Part shown: positions 24,147-36,980 of the stretch, piece after piece | How positions within the stretch are numbered: position 1 is the first letter of the stretch | Layout: each line of letters begins with the position of its first letter | Source: Hibiscus mutabilis | Lineage: Eukaryota; Streptophyta; Magnoliopsida; Malvales; Malvaceae | Assembly: GCA_019671005.1 (NCBI GenBank) | Contig: CM033721.1 | Span: 53,450,364-53,514,363, forward strand | Reading direction: 5' to 3' | Length of the DNA stretch: 64,000 nt | Position numbers and translations under genes: made by a program | Notes under the pieces: generated by a model | The model's input: the letters and a program-made list of their open reading frames with translations, nothing else | Told to the model about the DNA's origin: nothing | Database searches by the model: none

Positions 24147-26888
24147 TGATAGAGTAGCGCAAATTCGAATAAAGAGAAAAACAAAACAAACCAAAATAAA
24201 GAACAAATCTAAAAATTCAGATTTGCTTATGGTGGTGGAGTCAATGGAGGAAGCTTGAATATGTGGAGATGGCGTGATAATTGATAGTTGTTGTTTTGTC
24301 CTTGGCACCCTCTTAGACGCAATTATCTAAGCAAGCAACCTCAAGCGGCTCTAACCCACCCTCCTAGATGCAATTACCTAGGCAAGCAAGAGTGTGAAGA
24401 TGATCTCCCTCACAAGAACTCGATGATCTTATGTTGAAGATGGCTTCTAGACAAGTTTACCGAACACTTGCAAACTCAAAGAATACTAAAATCTCCAAAG
24501 AGAACTTTTTATTAATCAATGAAATCTTAATTACAATGTGGGTGAAGCCTCCTTTATATAGGCCATGGAGAAGTTCTAATCCTACTAAACTTAGGAATTA
24601 AATACAATAAATAAATGCTAAAATCTAATCTCCTAATTAGATAAGTAACTTCTAATAATAAATAAATGCTAATAAATAAAATCCTAATTAAATAAATCTG
24701 ATCCTAATAGATATTGCAGAATCCTATATTGATTTAAATTACAAATAATCAAATAAAATCTTAAAAATTCGTAATTATCCAAAAATCCCGTATTAATCCC
24801 GTATAGGAATTTCTGCATGTGCTGTCTTCACTAAAATAGACGTATCTTGAATTCTAGATGTCCGATTGAGGCGTTTCAAGATGCGTTGGAAAGGTAATTG
24901 ACAGACGGACAAGTTTTAAGAAGACATGTCAACCCATAAATGCCTAGATCCCATCCAAAAATGCATCTTAAGTTGACTAACGTTTCTGACTTGCAAAGCA
25001 GTTTCAAATTCTTTTCCAATATGATTGTTTTGTCCTCGGCACCCTCTTAGACGCGATTATCTAAGCAAGCAACCTCAAACGGCTCTAACCCACCCTCCTA
25101 GACGCAATTACCTAGGCAAGCAAGAGTGTGAGGACGATCTCCATCACAAGAACTTGACGAACTTACGTTGAAAAAGACTTCTGATACGAAAAATAACAAG
25201 GCAAATCTATCTACCTTGAAAATAAGATGGCACATGGCCAAAGGTTTTTGCAACTCATAAATTCTTGATGTTGTTCATATTAGTGAAGCAAATATGCCTT
25301 TAAATAGGCTACAAATGAAGAGTTCAACTTAAATTATGAAAAGTAAAGATAATAATAAAACAAAATAAACATATTTTATCTAATTTATAAAACTAATAAA
25401 TAAATAACAAATCTAATCCTAAATCATCTAAATATCTTCATAAAGAATCCTATATTAAATTTAAGTACAAATAATCAATAAAGTTATTGAAAATTCGTAA
25501 TAAATAATATTTCCCGTAATAAATCTGTATAGAGATTTCTGCTCGCATAGTCTTCACTAAAATAGACATAACTTGAGCTCCCGACGTCGAATTGATGTGT
25601 TTCAAGATGCGTTGGAAAGCTAAGAGACATACGAATATGTTTGAAGAAGACATGTAGACTCAGAAGTGACCGGATCCCATCCGAAAATTCGATGCAAGTC
25701 GGCTGAAATTCCATACTTATAAAACAGCTTCAACTCTTTGGCTACAATGTATCATTTTAGCCCCCCATACATGTATCATTCTCCCCCTGTTGAAAACGAT
25801 TCGTCCCGAATCTTAAGAGTTGTTGATCACAACCTTCAAGTCTTTTGAGATGTCTCCAGGAATGAAATATTAAAACTAGGATCTATATAGAGAATTATAT
25901 ATTTTTTCTTTTTTCTCAACTACTAAAACAACAGTAAAAGATAATTGTTTCAAACACCTAAACCAAGGCTCTGATTACCAATTGATAGAGTAGCGCAAAT
26001 TCGAATAAAGAGAAAAACAAAACAAACCAAAATAAAGAACAAATCTAAAAATTCAGATTTGCTTATGATGATGGGGTCAATGGAGGAAGCTTGAATATGT
26101 GGAGATGGCGTGATGAATTGATAGTTGTTGTTTTGTCCTCGGCACCCTCTTAGACGCAATTATCTAAGCAAGCAACCTCAAGCGGCTCTAACCCACCCTC
26201 CTAGATACAATTACCTAGGCAAGCAAGAGTGTGAAGATGATCTCCCTCACAAGAACTCGATGATCTTATGTTGAAGATGGCTTCTAGACAAGTTTACCGA
26301 ACACTTGCAAACTCAAAGAATACTAAAATCTCCAAAGAGAACTTTTTATTAATCAATCAAATCTTAATTACAATGTGGGTGAAGCCTCCTTTATATAGGC
26401 CATGGAGAAGTTCTAATCCTACTAAACTTAGGAATTAAATACAATAAATAAATGCTAAAATCTAATCTCCTAATTAGATAAGTAACTTCTAATAATAAAT
26501 AAATGCTAAAAATAAAATCCTAATTAAATAAATCTGATCCTAATAGATATTGCAGAATCCTATATCGATTTAAATTACAAATAATCAAATAAAATCTTAA
26601 AAATTCGTAATTATCCAAAAATCCCGTATTAATCTCGTATAGAAATTTATGCATGCGCTGTCTTCACTAAAATAGACGTATCTTGAGTTCCAGATGTCCG
26701 ATTGAGGCGTTTCAAGATGCGTTGGAAAGGTAATTGACAGACGGACAAGTTTTAAGAGACATGTCAACCCATAAATGCCTGGATCCCATCCAAAAATGCA
26801 TCTTAAGTTGACTGACGTTTCTGACTTGCAAAGCAGTTTCAAATTCTTTTCCAATATGATTATTTTGACCCCTCTCATGCTCGTATCA
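24147..26888 (-). mobile_element. Mosaic A/B' element (LTR B' - INT A - composite LTR A/B')
   Basis: The insertion is flanked by GCATG at 24142-24146 and 26889-26893. Minus-strand order: LTR B' (26888-25983, 906 bp, starts TGATACGAGCATGAG, ends GCGCTACTCTATCA), a family A internal region (25982-25779) with primer site TGGTAATCAGAGCC at 25967-25980, family A LTR 5' part (25778 to about 25028), then LTR B' lacking its first roughly 30 bp (about 25027-24147). The two ends therefore carry B' LTRs, while the interior and one inserted LTR piece come from family A. There is no coding sequence. Confidence 0.85.
25024..25037 (-). other. A/B' junction in the mosaic element
   Basis: On the minus strand GAGGACAAAACAAT joins the family A LTR, just after GTGCCGAGGACAAAA, to the B' LTR at its AATCATATTGG. 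The intact B' LTR has CAAAATAATCATATTGG here, so CAAAA is shared microhomology at the join. Confidence 0.75.
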
Positions 26889-28229
26889 GCATGCCAACTA
26901 TATCTACGACTGACTCGAGACCAAGGCTTTACTTTAAACATTATTTTTATTTCAATGCATATACATGATCTTAGCTCCAATCGAAATGCACATCATTGTG
27001 CCATTACCCCTTTCTTTCAATAGGGTTATATCACACACATTTAGAGACCCCAGTCTCTACCTTTGTATTCGAAGGCCCGTGGCCAATCTATTTAAGCTTA
27101 TCATTTATAGCTTCTTTGCATTGAATCAATAGCTTATCATATAATTCAAGTGTACATGCTCATTCTTGCATGATTCAATCACTTTCGGTTTCATAAATTA
27201 ACAGGTAACATAACATTAACATTTGGCTTATCAAACATCCATAGCCTAGTAATACATTCAAACTTGAGCATGCATTTAAATCAATGTCATAAACAAGTAT
27301 TTCTCTGGAAAAACATACCTTGACTCCAAGCTTGTATTAACATAGCATGAGCATAGCAAATATTTGATACTTTAAAACATATCAATTAGAAACAAAGCTT
27401 GGAAAGGTTGAAATCCCCTTTCCGAGGATTTAAACTTTACTCACATGTTGTTTTTGAGTTATTGACGATCCCGAATCACGACCCCTTTTTGTCTATCAGC
27501 TTGTTGATCTACGTTAGTTCTTTTATCTTCAATCTCTTCCCGGTCTAATATTTTGCAATACATACATTCTATTAGACACATTGAACAATCATTTGAGTTC
27601 ACATCCTAATCAAAATTCTTGTTCATTAACCTTCTACCTTAATTCGATGGTCATCAAAGTGTTCACTTATTTCAACATGCATTTTTAATTACTTAATCAC
27701 ATTCCACAATATCCAAATACGTGTGACCACAATTTAACATGCTATCAAACATCATACCAATTTAATCTCTAAGTCACCCAACTTGTAACACCCATTTCCT
27801 AGTCTGGTCGAGAATTGGGTCGGAGTATATGCTACCGATAAACTAAACGATAATCAATACGATAATTTCATACAATAAGCGATGATAATAGGCCCCACAT
27901 CCAAGAATGAGTAATATAAAATTTCAATCAATCCATTGAGAGTCCATGATTACTCAATTAGGACCAAATTATAACATTACAAGTTTTAGGGACTTAATTG
28001 TAATTTCAGTATTTTAGTGGTCTTTTTTTGAAATCAGGGTTATCTTGCAACTTGGAAATGATAGTTTGGAGCTTAGAATCTTGTTTCTGCAATGCTTGAA
28101 TTCTCAATGCAATGGTAGACTGAACTTGAAGTTCAGCTGCAAAGCAGCGATGCTTCCTAAGACGGAAGTGGTTGTTGATAGCTTGAGGAGCTACAACACA
28201 AGGACTTGTAATGAGTTGGTGTACAAATC

Positions 28230-28846
28230 ATTGCATTAAACTTGAGGATCAGTAACAATACTTACCAGGCAGAAGTTTGCGACATCAGCTACAACATTGG
28301 CCTTGCCAGGATGGTAGTCAATTACAAGGTCGTAATCCTTGAGAAGTTTCATCCTTCTCCATTGTCTAAGATTCAACTCTTTTTGAGTTAAGAGATATTT
28401 GAGACTTTTATGATATGTAAAGAGGCAACATTTCTCCTCGTAGAGATAATGTCTCCAAATTTTCAACGCAAAGACAACTGCAACCAACTCTAGATCGTGA
28501 GTGGGATGGTTCATTTCATGCGGCTTCAGTTGTCTCGATGCATATGCAATGCCCTTGCCTTCTTGAATCAATACACATCCTAACCCAAGATGTGATGCAT
28601 CATTTTAGACCGTGTAGTCCTTTCCAGGCTCAGGTTGGATTAGAACTGGTGCATGAGTCAAAACCTGCTTCAATTGATCGAAGCTCCTCTATTGATCTGC
28701 AGTCCAAACAAATGGAGCTTCCTTTCTCAATAACTTAATCAGAGGGGATGCTATCATAGAAAACCCCTTGACGAATCTCCTATAGTAGCCAGCAAGACCA
28801 AGAAAACCTCTTACTTCGCCAATGTTCTTCGGTGGATGCTAGTCGA
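28230..28846 (-). pseudogene. pol: Ty3/gypsy RT connection and RNase H fragment (element E)
   Basis: On the minus strand the translation begins with a connection-domain reading (RGFLGLAGYYRRFV) and passes through a TAG near 28692 (WTADQ then stop) and another stop (KDYTV then stop). It continues into RNase H: IAYASRQLKPHE, THDLELVAVVFALKIWRHYL, LNLRQWRR and the conserved IDYHPGKANVVAD. This matches the end of RT and RNase H of plant Ty3/gypsy chromoviruses. The usual TDHKS reads TYHKS, so an acidic residue is replaced. A weak continuation toward 28041 resembles the tether between RNase H and integrase. The in-frame stops and missing flanking domains make it a relic. Confidence 0.85.
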
Positions 28847-29224
28847 GAATGCCACCGATGAACTAAATAATAATCGATACGATAATTTCATACAATAAGT
28901 GATGATAATAGGCCCCACATCCAAGAATGAGTAATATAAAATTTCAATCAATCCATTGAGAGTCCATGATTACCCAATTAGGACCAAATTATAACATTAC
29001 AAGTTTTAGGGACTTAATCATAATTTCAGTATTTTAGTGGTCTTTTTCTGAAATTAACCTTACCAAAATGAAATTCATTATTCAAACAGAAAGCGTACAA
29101 ATTTTCATACTATTCGGAGTTCGTTTGCCCATTCAATTATAAGCCATGCATTAATTAGTGACCAAACTATAAACACTACAAAGTTGAGTTCTTCATCTTT
29201 TAACAGATTTAACTGACACCATAC

Positions 29225-29515
29225 CAATACCCTTATGGCTGTATCGGTATGCTTTAACCTAATTCCCAAATTCCAGATTCAATTTAACAGACCCGTATCG
29301 ATACGGTTGAGGGTCGTACCAGTATTGGTTGACCGCATATTGATACGCTTCTACCCCGTATCGATACCATTTTTACACATGAATTCTAGTAGCCAAAATC
29401 TATTCTGATACACCTAGGCTGTATCGATACGCCCCTTGTTGACCATCATTGACCTGACGAAATATGCAAGGCCATATCGATACGCCATCAACCGTACCGA
29501 TACGCCCTACCCTGT
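29225..29515. repeat. GTATCGATAC palindrome cluster (element E)
   Basis: Perfect or one-off copies of the 10-bp palindrome GTATCGATAC, often extended to CGTATCGATACG, occur about seven times in 290 bp, for example near 29293, 29356, 29428 and 29474. Similar clusters lie in E2, in the G 3' LTR and near 57000-57240. Confidence 0.8.
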
Positions 29516-29984
29516 AATGACAGATTTTTACTGGTTTTTATTCAATTTAATCTATCAACCAAGGTCCAAACGTAATGAAATTTTACCATTAAGTTTTAAA
29601 CATTATAAACTATTTGCATGCCAAATTTCGCGTTAATCCGGATCCATTTACTACATTTTCACATTTTAGAGCCAAATATGCACTTTTAGTCATTTTTAAG
29701 CGAAGTGAGAAGTTCATTTTAAGCCCTATGCACTAACATCCCACAAGCACAAATTATACATATCAAAAGGACCTTATATGAATGTTATAGGTACTTTGCC
29801 ACCCTACTAGGAGTTCATAAGTTCGATATACTTTACTTTAGACTTGCTTGTGACTTGTACAACACAACGACTTCCTCGATCTCCAATGTTGAATCTCTTA
29901 ACCTGAAATGGATGAAATGCAATGCATTAGGCATATATTGCCTAGTGAGGTAGTCACAATTAAAAAACAATATCAAGGAAATGT

Positions 29985-30720
29985 ATTCCAATTCATAACT
30001 TGACAATGAAATCGCAATATATCAATAGAAACAATGCAATGAACATATTCAATAACAATGATTCCTTAATTTATCAATAACCCTTGGATCGATTCTGGAT
30101 AATGGATATGCGAATTCCTACACCTCGCCAAATCAATGAATGGTCTAGTGCCTCTACCTCACCAATGCGACCAATATCCCAACACATCCCTCTGCCTCGC
30201 CAAATCAATATAGGCCTTAGCCTTAGGACCGTAGTCCACCCGTACATTGAGCTCATAAATTCTATAGCATGCCAATTGTATCCAATGTCCTTCAATTCCA
30301 AGGTTCGGTGACAATAACAATGATTGATGTTCAATAGCAATGACAATATTCAATATATTCGATAGCTTTATCAATAAGCAATGATTCAATATCAATGTCG
30401 ATAGTAACATTTCAATGTTCTCAATGACAATATCAATAGCTGATGGTTCATTTTCAATGTTTTGATAACCATAACGATGTTGACAACAATGAACGATGAA
30501 AATTACTGTATCAATGCTATATCAATACCCTATACTTTCATGGTTCAATGACCATGGTGATGATCATGGCAATAACAATACTCAATGACAACAACGATAG
30601 CCATATCCGATGGCATTGACAATGCTCAATACTCAATACGATAACTAACCAATACTTACCATGATGTCCGATAAGTGATTCGATGCAATATTCCTTAACA
30701 ACAGAGTTAGCAATGACAAT
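29985..30720. repeat. CAATRA-rich low-complexity tract (element E LTR)
   Basis: The tract is dominated by short variants of CAATGA, CAATAGCAATGA and CAATATC with no fixed period. The same kind of tract sits at the matching place in E2 (about 45650-46270). It may be replication slippage of a short motif. No open frame is supported. Confidence 0.6.
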
Positions 30721-32569
30721 TCTATTAACGATGAATTTGGAAAAGGCACCTAGCCTAATCCTGAGACTTCGACTACACTCACCTCGATAATCTGATGCTT
30801 TTACGGCTCTCGAACAACGATCCCCTTGTTCTTTTGCTTGGTGGAATCTGAGGGTGAAGACGATTGTTCACCTAGATTGTTTTGAGTTATTCAAAACAAG
30901 ATGGGACAAGGGTTACAACATATTCGATATCTCAATAGCAATATTGAATTTATAAAATCAATAGGAAATTAAGCTTGAGGTTCTCATAGAACCAACTAGG
31001 GTTTGTAATTTCCATAACTCAAATCCTTTCTAGAATTGGTTTAAAATCAATAACCAATAGTTGGGCTTACCTTATTCAAGCTATTGAAATTAACTATGAT
31101 CAATATTTCAAGCAAAACCAAAGCTTAAAAGAAGCTTTAATGGAGGTGCTTGCTTAGCTCCTTAAAGGTAGAAGATGACTATGGTTCTTGCTTAATCGGG
31201 TAAGCCCTTCCAAGTCTCTTCAATTTCTTATTTTACATTCAATAGCTGCAAGGCTTTCCTTCCTTTGAAAGAAAGTGTTCTGATTACTCCATGTATGTGG
31301 AAATTAAAATGGAGAGGGGCTAATCGCAAGGTTAGTCCCTCAACTCTCAATAAATTGTACTTGTACCCCTGAACTTTCAATTTCTATAATTTAGCCACTA
31401 AAAGGTTTTCAAGACTTCCAAAAAGGTCATTAAACAATAATTCGACTCAGTTAAAGTCCAATATCAATACAATATTTGAACACTTTTGATATAGGGTTTC
31501 CAATCGTCGGAACCCATTTTTGACTAGGTCGAATTTTGGGGTGTTACACAACTAGCTCAAAACAGGGCAACTTTAGATTAACCTACATTCATTGGACTTA
31601 AACAGTCCTTAATCGACATACATCTCCACTAAAACAGTCCGATTTACTACTAATAATATACAAATATTGGATTATTCATTTCTTTGAACAGAACAGTCCA
31701 TTTCTCACATATAACAGCCCCGATTTGGATTGAATTACGGTAGAATAGCTTCCTAATCAATATTTTACATCTATTCAATTTATCATGGCCAATAGTTCAC
31801 TAAATTACACAATTTTCTGCCCTAATTTTCGAAGCCACATCTTCAATCAACAAAGCTGTCCATTCTAAATAATTTCACGACCGAACATAATTCTCTAATT
31901 AAATATTCAATCATTCGATGTATCCACTACATATGCTAGATTTCAAAACAGCTTAAACATGATTAACATTGTTTCTTGGCACAAGAGATGTACTTGCTAG
32001 TTTCAATATTATCATATAATCAAAACAATTCAATAAATCCATGAATCTAACCATCAAATGAAATCTTCTACTATCTCAAAACATCAGCCCAATTCATGGT
32101 TTCAATTCAATCATTCATTCGAAACAAACAATAAGATTTACAACTACACCAAAATAATCAAGCATGCAATTCATTAAGGAAGTAGATTTTACCTCCCTTA
32201 AGGTGCAAAGTGAATTTAATTGGTCAATTCTCCCAACCGTAGCTTAATTTTGAAGGTTACAAGCTTTCTCACTCATTCTCTCTTTCTAAGTGTGTGTTTC
32301 GGTCTAACTCAATGAAGGGGATGACTCTTCCCCTTAGTTGACCGAATGGTCTAAGGGAATTGGACAAGTGTAATGTCCCTATTATTTGATTTGTTTACCA
32401 TGAAAACCATGGACTTTTAATAAGTAAACTTTTTGGTCCTTTGTATTTTCACTCACATTTCGAGCTTTCTTCAATTTAGTCCTCTACATTCTTTTTTGTT
32501 TTAATAATGGATTTACTCCTATCAATTTCAATCACACACAATCCTTAGGACTTAATTAGAAGTATTACA

Positions 32570-34804
32570 ACCTGAACCACAATCACATCTCTCTTTTCCA
32601 ACTTACTTCTGTTTCTAATCTTCCTCAACCAAGTGTGAACCTCAACCAACAATAACAATTTGTTATAACCAAATCAATTTTTTACTTAACCTTATACATT
32701 AATTGTTCACTAAGACTCATATTCAAGCAAGACAATCACCATTACTCACATATCCACTTAGACATACACATAACAGTCCCTTAGGCCTATTTTTATACAA
32801 AACAGATTCGATTTCAATTATACACAAATACATGTACAAAACAGTCCCCTCCCTATTCATGAATACACAAAACAACCTACATTATTTGTTATACATTTAT
32901 GCACACAATATTCATGCTTGATATACATTCAAAACAATCCAAATAATTTAATTTACAACATTAATCAGATTTCATTCTTAAGATTCATATAATACCAAGC
33001 TATTCTCATTTTTAATCTAGGCAATTATTTCCAGAGTTTTGGCAGCATGCACTACCTACAAAGAATTACTTCTACAGAATAGAATACTCATTGTAATTTA
33101 ACTTTATGTACACCATTAAAAACTAGTTTCGAATGCGGTTCTAACGGTATAGGCCACATAATTTAATAAAATCGAAAAAAATATAAAAATTCCTAAAAGT
33201 CCCGAAACAGAGACTGCCTAGAGCATAACCTGCTTCCAGTTTTTCTGTCCTACTTTTGTTAAAAAATTCATACCTTTTGATCCAGGAATCAATACAAATC
33301 ATTGTTTTCATTAAAACAAACTATACATACTCATGATTCTGTACATATAAGATTCATTCTCTAATTTGACCTATGTGATTTTCTATGAATTTTCAAACTT
33401 ACTGCCAGTGCATAGCTTGTAGGCAGATTTCACCAACTTAACCTTAAGCTCCCTTTGTCACTTAAACATGTTTAACAATTCACGGAACTCCAAATTTTTA
33501 CAAGTTTTACATGTAATTAGAGACAATTTAAAGATTACTTTCTTATTTATGTATGTATTCAAAACAGCTCCTTATTTATGTTACTGTATTTACAGAACAG
33601 TTTCCCTTATCATCGAAACAGTCCTAAAATCAAGTTTACCAAACAATTTGTTTTAAACACAACACAACTCATAAATAATTCGTTCTATGCTAACAAAATA
33701 GTCCCCAACAACTTTCATTAAGCAAATATCTCAATTCAAAATCAAGCACAACAAAGCAAGCAACAATAACCCAACCGAGTGCCAATTCTAAATCAACAAC
33801 CATAGAATTCTTTCCTAAGTTGGTTTAACATTTCAACCGATAGAACAAGTCCATTTTTAGATACACACATTTAAGCGCACTCAAAACAGAGTATTTTTCC
33901 CACGTATATGCATTTATTCATTTGAACAGCTTTAATGCATTCCAATGTATATCAAAAACAGTCCCTTGCTTAACAATTATATATATTGCCCAATCTTTTC
34001 CTTTTTCAAGCAGACCAAACCTTTCTTCAATATGTCCTAATATCATAACAAAATCAGTATATACATGAGTCAATTGAATCGAGAATTTTTCATAACATGG
34101 TCCCAATTACTATATCAATTCAAACAATAGCAATTATGTAACATCCACTCGAACATGCTATAATTTCTAACCTTCCAATTGTTCAGGTTCAAGCATTATA
34201 ACTATGCCAGCCACATCATTACATTACAAGGCTTGAGAATTTTATACATGCATCGTCCAACAAAACCATAATTTCCTAGAGTAACAAACAACTCAGCTTA
34301 AAAGAATAAAAAGAGGAAGAGGAAATCACCATTCTTTTAAGGCTGTTCGACTTAGATCCATGGATTGAACCAGAATTTGCTTAACTCTTCATAGATTCCT
34401 AAAGCTTCCATTCTCCCTCTCACTCTAATTTCATCAGGTTCCTTCTCTCCAAAAGAATTAAGGTGAAGGTTAATTATCCCTCTTCAACCGTGGCTCCTAA
34501 TTGCACATGCCCTTGCTAAGAGGCAACATGTGTATAGGCCCTCAAGTTTTCCTTACTTTAGCATGCATTCATCTTTTAAATCATGGTGTGCGGTTTGGTC
34601 CTTCTTAAACAAACTATACATTTTAATCTTTATTTCAAGATGGTCCCCAACAACTTAATTTATCTATTAAGTGACAATTTTCATAACAACAAATTGTGGT
34701 TAACTTATAGTATACTTCTAGGATAAAATTAGAGACACTACAAATTCAATTCAAATCACATTTGAATTAGTAACAACTTCTAAGCCGTATTTTGGGATAT
34801 TACA
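32570..34804 (-). mobile_element. Partial LTR J
   Basis: On the minus strand an LTR start TGTAATATCCC lies at 34804, followed about 370 bp later by a GA-rich tract and then by AAACAGTCC motifs, the same layout as D and C. It stops at 32569, where LTR F begins. The simplest reading is that F inserted into J, with ACCTG (32570-32574) as the candidate target duplication and the rest of J beyond the left edge. A two-part F LTR is the alternative. Confidence 0.5.
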
Positions 34805-35148
34805 GCTCGAGTACCTCGATAGGCTATGTGACCTCTAGTCGTAAAACTTGTGGATAATGTAAGAGTTCTTGTAGACTTGTTGATACCTTGAGATAGGTGA
34901 TCTAAGTACTCTAGCTAGTGTAGGCTAGATGATAACTCATAGATAGAAAGACCTTATATATGCTCTCTAAGTTATTTTTATCTTGCATACTTATTTTATG
35001 ATAATCACGATTTGTGGTAGAGTAGAAATGTACCACTGAGTTCTGTTAGCTCAGCGTGCGGCTGTATGGTTTTTTCGTGCGTAGGATGTAAGGTCATCTC
35101 TTGGAGGAGCACATCGACGAGGATTTCCCCAACACTGCCTAGGATTTT
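34805..35148 (+). other. Unassigned spacer, LTR-like
   Basis: This 344-bp stretch follows LTR J and precedes a G-type LTR fragment. It reads like the R/U5 part of another gypsy LTR (GCTCAGCGTGCGGC near 35052, followed by GTGCGTAGG), but no boundary, primer site or coding region can be shown. Confidence 0.35.
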
Positions 35149-36980
35149 CTAGGTTGATTAGACGGTCCGGTGGACCGATATTAGAGATTTGAGTCAAATT
35201 TGAGATTTAAATCAGAATAAATATTTTTGGTGTGGGAAAATATGGGAAAATATCTAAAAATAATTATTTAATATATGGATATTTTTGGTAAAGTCAAATT
35301 TGGAAATGGAATTTGGAAATTGGAAATTTTGATTAGTGACTAAAATGTAAAGAATAGAAACTATTTTTAGTGACTATTTTGAAAAAAGGGTCAAATTTTA
35401 GAATCCTTAAGGAGCTATTTTACCTAATGTTTTTAATCTGATATTCCTCTTCATTGGGGTTATTTTAATGAGTTTTAATTAAGGAAATTAAAAGGGAATT
35501 AATTAAGGAAGGTGGTTATTTCCTAAAAACACTTTTGACGTAACTTTCTTTTCTCAAACTTTTCTCTCAACTTCTCTTCAGCCAAACACTCTCTTTTGTA
35601 TCAAAGATTTGAGGTAATGATCTTGATATCTTAAACTCTTGATTTATAATGGATTCTTCAATCTTGTTGTCCAAAATCTCATTGTTTTTTTTTTGTTTTT
35701 CAAGAGTGAAACAACCAATTGAGAGGAAATTCACTCATTATAGATAAGGTTCATTCTTCTCCTCTAATGAATGGTTCTTTATTGAAATTCCAATGCATTT
35801 GATCCGTGTTTAATGTTTTATAATGAGTTTTAATGATTTAATAGTAGAAATTGGTTAAATCAAGGTTTAATTGATGACATTAAGTGATTTTCGTTTCGAA
35901 TCTATTTTGTTGAGTTGTTGATTGTTTATAATCATGATTTTGATGTTTATAATGTTGATAAGTTGGTTTTAACATTGGAATCACGAAACTATGTGAATCT
36001 CTAATTTCCTAAGTTGTTAGTGTTGTGTTTTTAGCGAGTTTTGGCTGTTTAATGAATTCTAGAGGTATAAGGATGATGTTAGGTTATTTTGGATGTTAAT
36101 TGAAGTTAATTGATGAATTAAACCTTTAGGTTCTTGTTGTGTTAAGTTTGGATGGTGTTTGATGTTGTTTTCGGTTGTTGTGGAGGGGTTTCAGTTAGAA
36201 TTTGAGGAGGATTGTTGTGAATTGTTGTTGTTGGGTTTGTGAATGCATTTGATGAATTGAATCCTCTGATTTTTTTCGGTTAAATCAAGGGAGGTTGATC
36301 CTCAAGCTTGAAGCACCGTTTCATAAGGTTTGGAGGAGTAGTTCGCATTGGCGAACGAAGTTTTGCGAAGCCGGTGAGTGAGAACGTGGATTTCATCTTT
36401 GAAATGATTGAAAATTTATATTGGGAGTTTAAATTAAGCTTGAAAATCTGTTTTAAACTCGAAAGTAAGTATAAAGAGATTTCTCCCTTGGTCGTGCTCT
36501 GGCCAAATTATTTTTATGCACTTGTTTTTGGATTACATGGTACCTACTATTTAAGCTTGTTTTAAAGTATGTTTTATACTATTTTTAATCATATATTGAT
36601 GATGGATGCATTGGGAATATGATCCATGTAAGTATGTGGAATACTTGTTAATGCACGGTTTAATGCATTGAAATGGTTTTGATTATTGCTTATAAAAATA
36701 GTAAGGTACATGGTTAATAATGAATTAAACTAGCAAGTGATGTGGTTTAAAATGTTATCGGATATAGTTTGTTGGCCATAGGATTGATAGAGCACTATAA
36801 ATAGTTGCCTAGGGTGTTGAGGGGTTTATGTGTACCGAATACTCCACCTCGAGTACCCTAACAGTTGAGGGGCTATATGGTACTGAAAACACCCGTTAGT
36901 GGATTATGCATCTAACCGATGATTGGGTTGTGATTGTACCTTGAATTCTGGTTAAGATTGCATGAATTCTTTAGAAGACA
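35149..36980 (+). mobile_element. G-type LTR fragment
   Basis: From CTAGGTTGATTAGACGG near 35150 this follows the G 3' LTR at about 52390-54030, including the TTTTGACGTAACTTT stretch, the CTTCAGC...AAACACTCTC stretch and the GATATAGTT...GGCCATAGGAT anchor. The LTR start TGTAATACCCC is missing and the right end is cut at the B-type LTR. It could be what remains of the 5' LTR of G, whose interior resumes at 47323. The 85-residue ORF at 36308-36565 has no recognisable domain. Confidence 0.65.

Larger units (their letters stand above)
27784..31548 (-). mobile_element. Element E: chromovirus with internal deletion
   Basis: Ends are TGTAACACCC and GGGGTGTTACA, flanked by CAACT at 27779-27783 and 31549-31553. 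On the minus strand an almost complete LTR (31548 to about 28846) is followed by a pol remnant (28845-28041) and then only the last 257 bp of the second LTR (28040-27784). The two LTR ends are recognisable as a direct repeat of about 200 bp (27837-28040 against 28850-29050). Most of the interior, the primer site and most of the 3' LTR are gone. The LTR carries a palindrome cluster and CAAT-rich tracts described separately. Confidence 0.8.
22844..32569 (-). mobile_element. 5' LTR of element F, interrupted twice
   Basis: On the minus strand the LTR starts TGTAATACTT at 32569 and ends GGATGTTACA at 22844. Removing the mosaic element (24147-26888) and element E (27784-31548) with their duplications leaves about 3.2 kb. 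It shares with family C the stretch around GACTGACTCGAGACCAAGG and the adjacent repeat cassette, so C and F are related families. The choice of 32569 as the start is an inference: a GA-rich tract follows about 290 bp in, as in C, and other sequence of the same general type continues to 34804. Confidence 0.65.

Noticed and set aside
29225..29515. GTATCGATAC clusters as a CRISPR array
   Set aside because: Units are short, degenerate and unevenly spaced, there are no cas genes, and this is a plant genome.
36308..36565. 85-residue ORF in the G-type LTR fragment as a gene
   Set aside because: The region aligns with a non-coding LTR part, the frame is not kept in the other copy (53547-53759 is a different reading), and no motif is seen.
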